In this document: piece by piece, positions 31,732 to 32,470 of the stretch | How the letters are laid out: every line of letters starts with the position of its first letter | Numbering within the stretch: position 1 is the stretch's first letter | Assembly (NCBI RefSeq): GCF_004000905.1 | Contig: NZ_BIMD01000055.1 | Coordinates: 1-32,470 of the forward strand | DNA from: Paenibacillus humicus NBRC 102415 | GTDB lineage: Bacteria > Bacillota > Bacilli > Paenibacillales > Paenibacillaceae | Direction: 5' to 3' | Length of the DNA: 32,470 bases | The notes under the pieces: generated by a model | What the model was told of the DNA's origin: nothing | Database searches by the model: none | What the model saw: the letters and a program-made list of their open reading frames with translations, nothing else | Position numbers and translations under genes: made by a program

Positions 31732-31772
31732 GCGCGCTTTTCCCGCTGCCGCCGGCTCCTCTCTCGAATGCG

Positions 31773-31802
31773 GTTCTATCATTTCCATTTTCCTCATAGA
31801 GT
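31773..31802 (+). promoter_or_regulatory. Possible sigma-E promoter of spoIIP
   Basis: CATAGAGT (31795-31802) resembles the sigma-E -10 (CATACANT), with a poor -35-like GTTCTATC about 15 bases upstream. spoIIP needs mother-cell sigma-E transcription in Bacillus. Since gpr is now separated, a dedicated promoter is expected here. Confidence 0.3.
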
Positions 31803-31876
31803 AGAAACAGTTGAGAGACCAGGATCCTGTTTTTCGCTTTCAGAACTGCATAACCGCTTTCGGGAGGAGAACCGAT

Positions 31877-32470
31877 ATGAAACGAATCATGGCCGTCAAT
31901 CTGGGAAAAAGCAGTCTCCGCATCCGCGAGTTTCTCGCTGCGGGACGCACCTTCGTGCTGCTGTCGCTCTGCTCCATGATCATCTTCGTGCTGGCAGGTG
32001 CCGCTACGATTGTCCGCCATCAGGACCCTTCATCGCCGGCTTCCTCCATGAAAGGATTGGCATCCATGGTTTCAAGCGCCTTTCTGGCGGACATGCTTGG
32101 AATGGAGATGCCTGCGTTCCAGAGCAGCGGGCATGGCGAGAGCGTATCGACGCGGCAAGTGAGCAGCTTCGTGCTCCGCATGCTGACCGACGTGAATCCG
32201 GGCAGCCCTCGCAGCCTGCTGGCGGCCGGCCTGCCCGTCATGCAAAGCGGCGGCGAGAATCTGGCCGGCAAGGCGAGCGCGGCGGGCGACCAGACGCCGG
32301 CGCCGGAGGACGAGCCCGAGGCGGCTGCAGGCGATGATTCCGGCGAAGACGGCCATGATGCTGGCAGCGAGGACGATTCGCCGGTAGGTCCGATCGGAGT
32401 GCCGCAGGATGATCCGGCGGGCAGCGGGCAGAGCGGACCGGCGAGCGGCGGGGCCGGCAGCGGAGCGCCC
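31877..32470 (+). CDS. spoIIP: Stage II sporulation protein P, N-terminal part (runs off window)
   Basis: 198 residues are visible; the frame is open to the window end, so no stop is seen. SpoIIP is a mother-cell membrane protein with amidase and endopeptidase activity that, with SpoIID and SpoIIM, drives peptidoglycan degradation during engulfment. The N-terminus has one membrane helix (FVLLSLCSMIIFVLAGAATIV), then the family's conserved segment LADMLGMEMPAF and VSSFVLRMLTDVNPGSPRSLL. An acidic, low-complexity Asp/Glu/Gly/Pro linker follows, as usual before the amidase domain, which is outside the window. The start is the ATG after GGGAGGAG. Position downstream of gpr also fits. Confidence 0.9.
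   Translation, partial: MKRIMAVNLGKSSLRIREFLAAGRTFVLLSLCSMIIFVLAGAATIVRHQDPSSPASSMKGLASMVSSAFLADMLGMEMPAFQSSGHGESVSTRQVSSFVLRMLTDVNPGSPRSLLAAGLPVMQSGGENLAGKASAAGDQTPAPEDEPEAAAGDDSGEDGHDAGSEDDSPVGPIGVPQDDPAGSGQSGPASGGAGSGAP

Overview
The window looks like chromosomal DNA of a Paenibacillus or a close relative in the Bacillota. The evidence is a mostly GC-rich composition, AGGAGG-type ribosome binding sites, many factor-independent terminators, a large secreted enzyme ending in three S-layer homology domains, YesM/YesN-type two-component regulation, LplB/YtcP-type sugar permeases, and a conserved holA-rpsT-gpr-spoIIP core. The species cannot be named from the sequence alone.

Region 1 (1-4,200) is visibly AT-richer and partly decayed. 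It holds a broken IS256-type transposase end, a frameshifted piece of an ECF sigma factor, an intact sugar-isomerase-like plus phytanoyl-CoA-dioxygenase-like operon with a divergent AraC regulator, and a second AraC gene killed by two tandem stop codons. Region 2 (4,250-14,450) is a glucan-use locus: a maltodextrin-type binding lipoprotein, two permeases, and a 2,079-residue secreted protein. That protein has a GH87 (alpha-1,3-glucanase / mycodextranase) catalytic core, six trefoil-like repeats, a CBM35/6-like module and a cell-surface anchor. No ATPase is encoded, so a shared MsmX-type ATPase is inferred.

Region 3 (14,500-25,165) is a sugar-sensing and uptake block. It starts with a possible small RNA. 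A lipobox-less binding protein then overlaps a YesM-type kinase, which is followed by a YesN-type regulator. After a strong terminator come an LplB-like permease, a YtcP-like permease, a binding lipoprotein and a GntR/LacI hybrid (AraR-type) repressor. Two near-identical AraR-like palindromes 114 bp apart and a cre-like site between them sit in front of the permeases, which suggests looping repression plus catabolite control.

Region 4 (25,170-32,470) is mostly core genes: an ECF sigma factor with its overlapping membrane anti-sigma factor, holA, rpsT, gpr and the first part of spoIIP, which runs off the window. A divergent TetR / short-chain dehydrogenase pair with an overlapping-palindrome operator is inserted between gpr and spoIIP.

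I see no tRNA, rRNA or CRISPR array. The most interesting items are the GH87 architecture, the paired AraR-like operators, the small-RNA candidate at about 14,550-14,694, and the sensor-like binding protein fused by overlap to the kinase gene.
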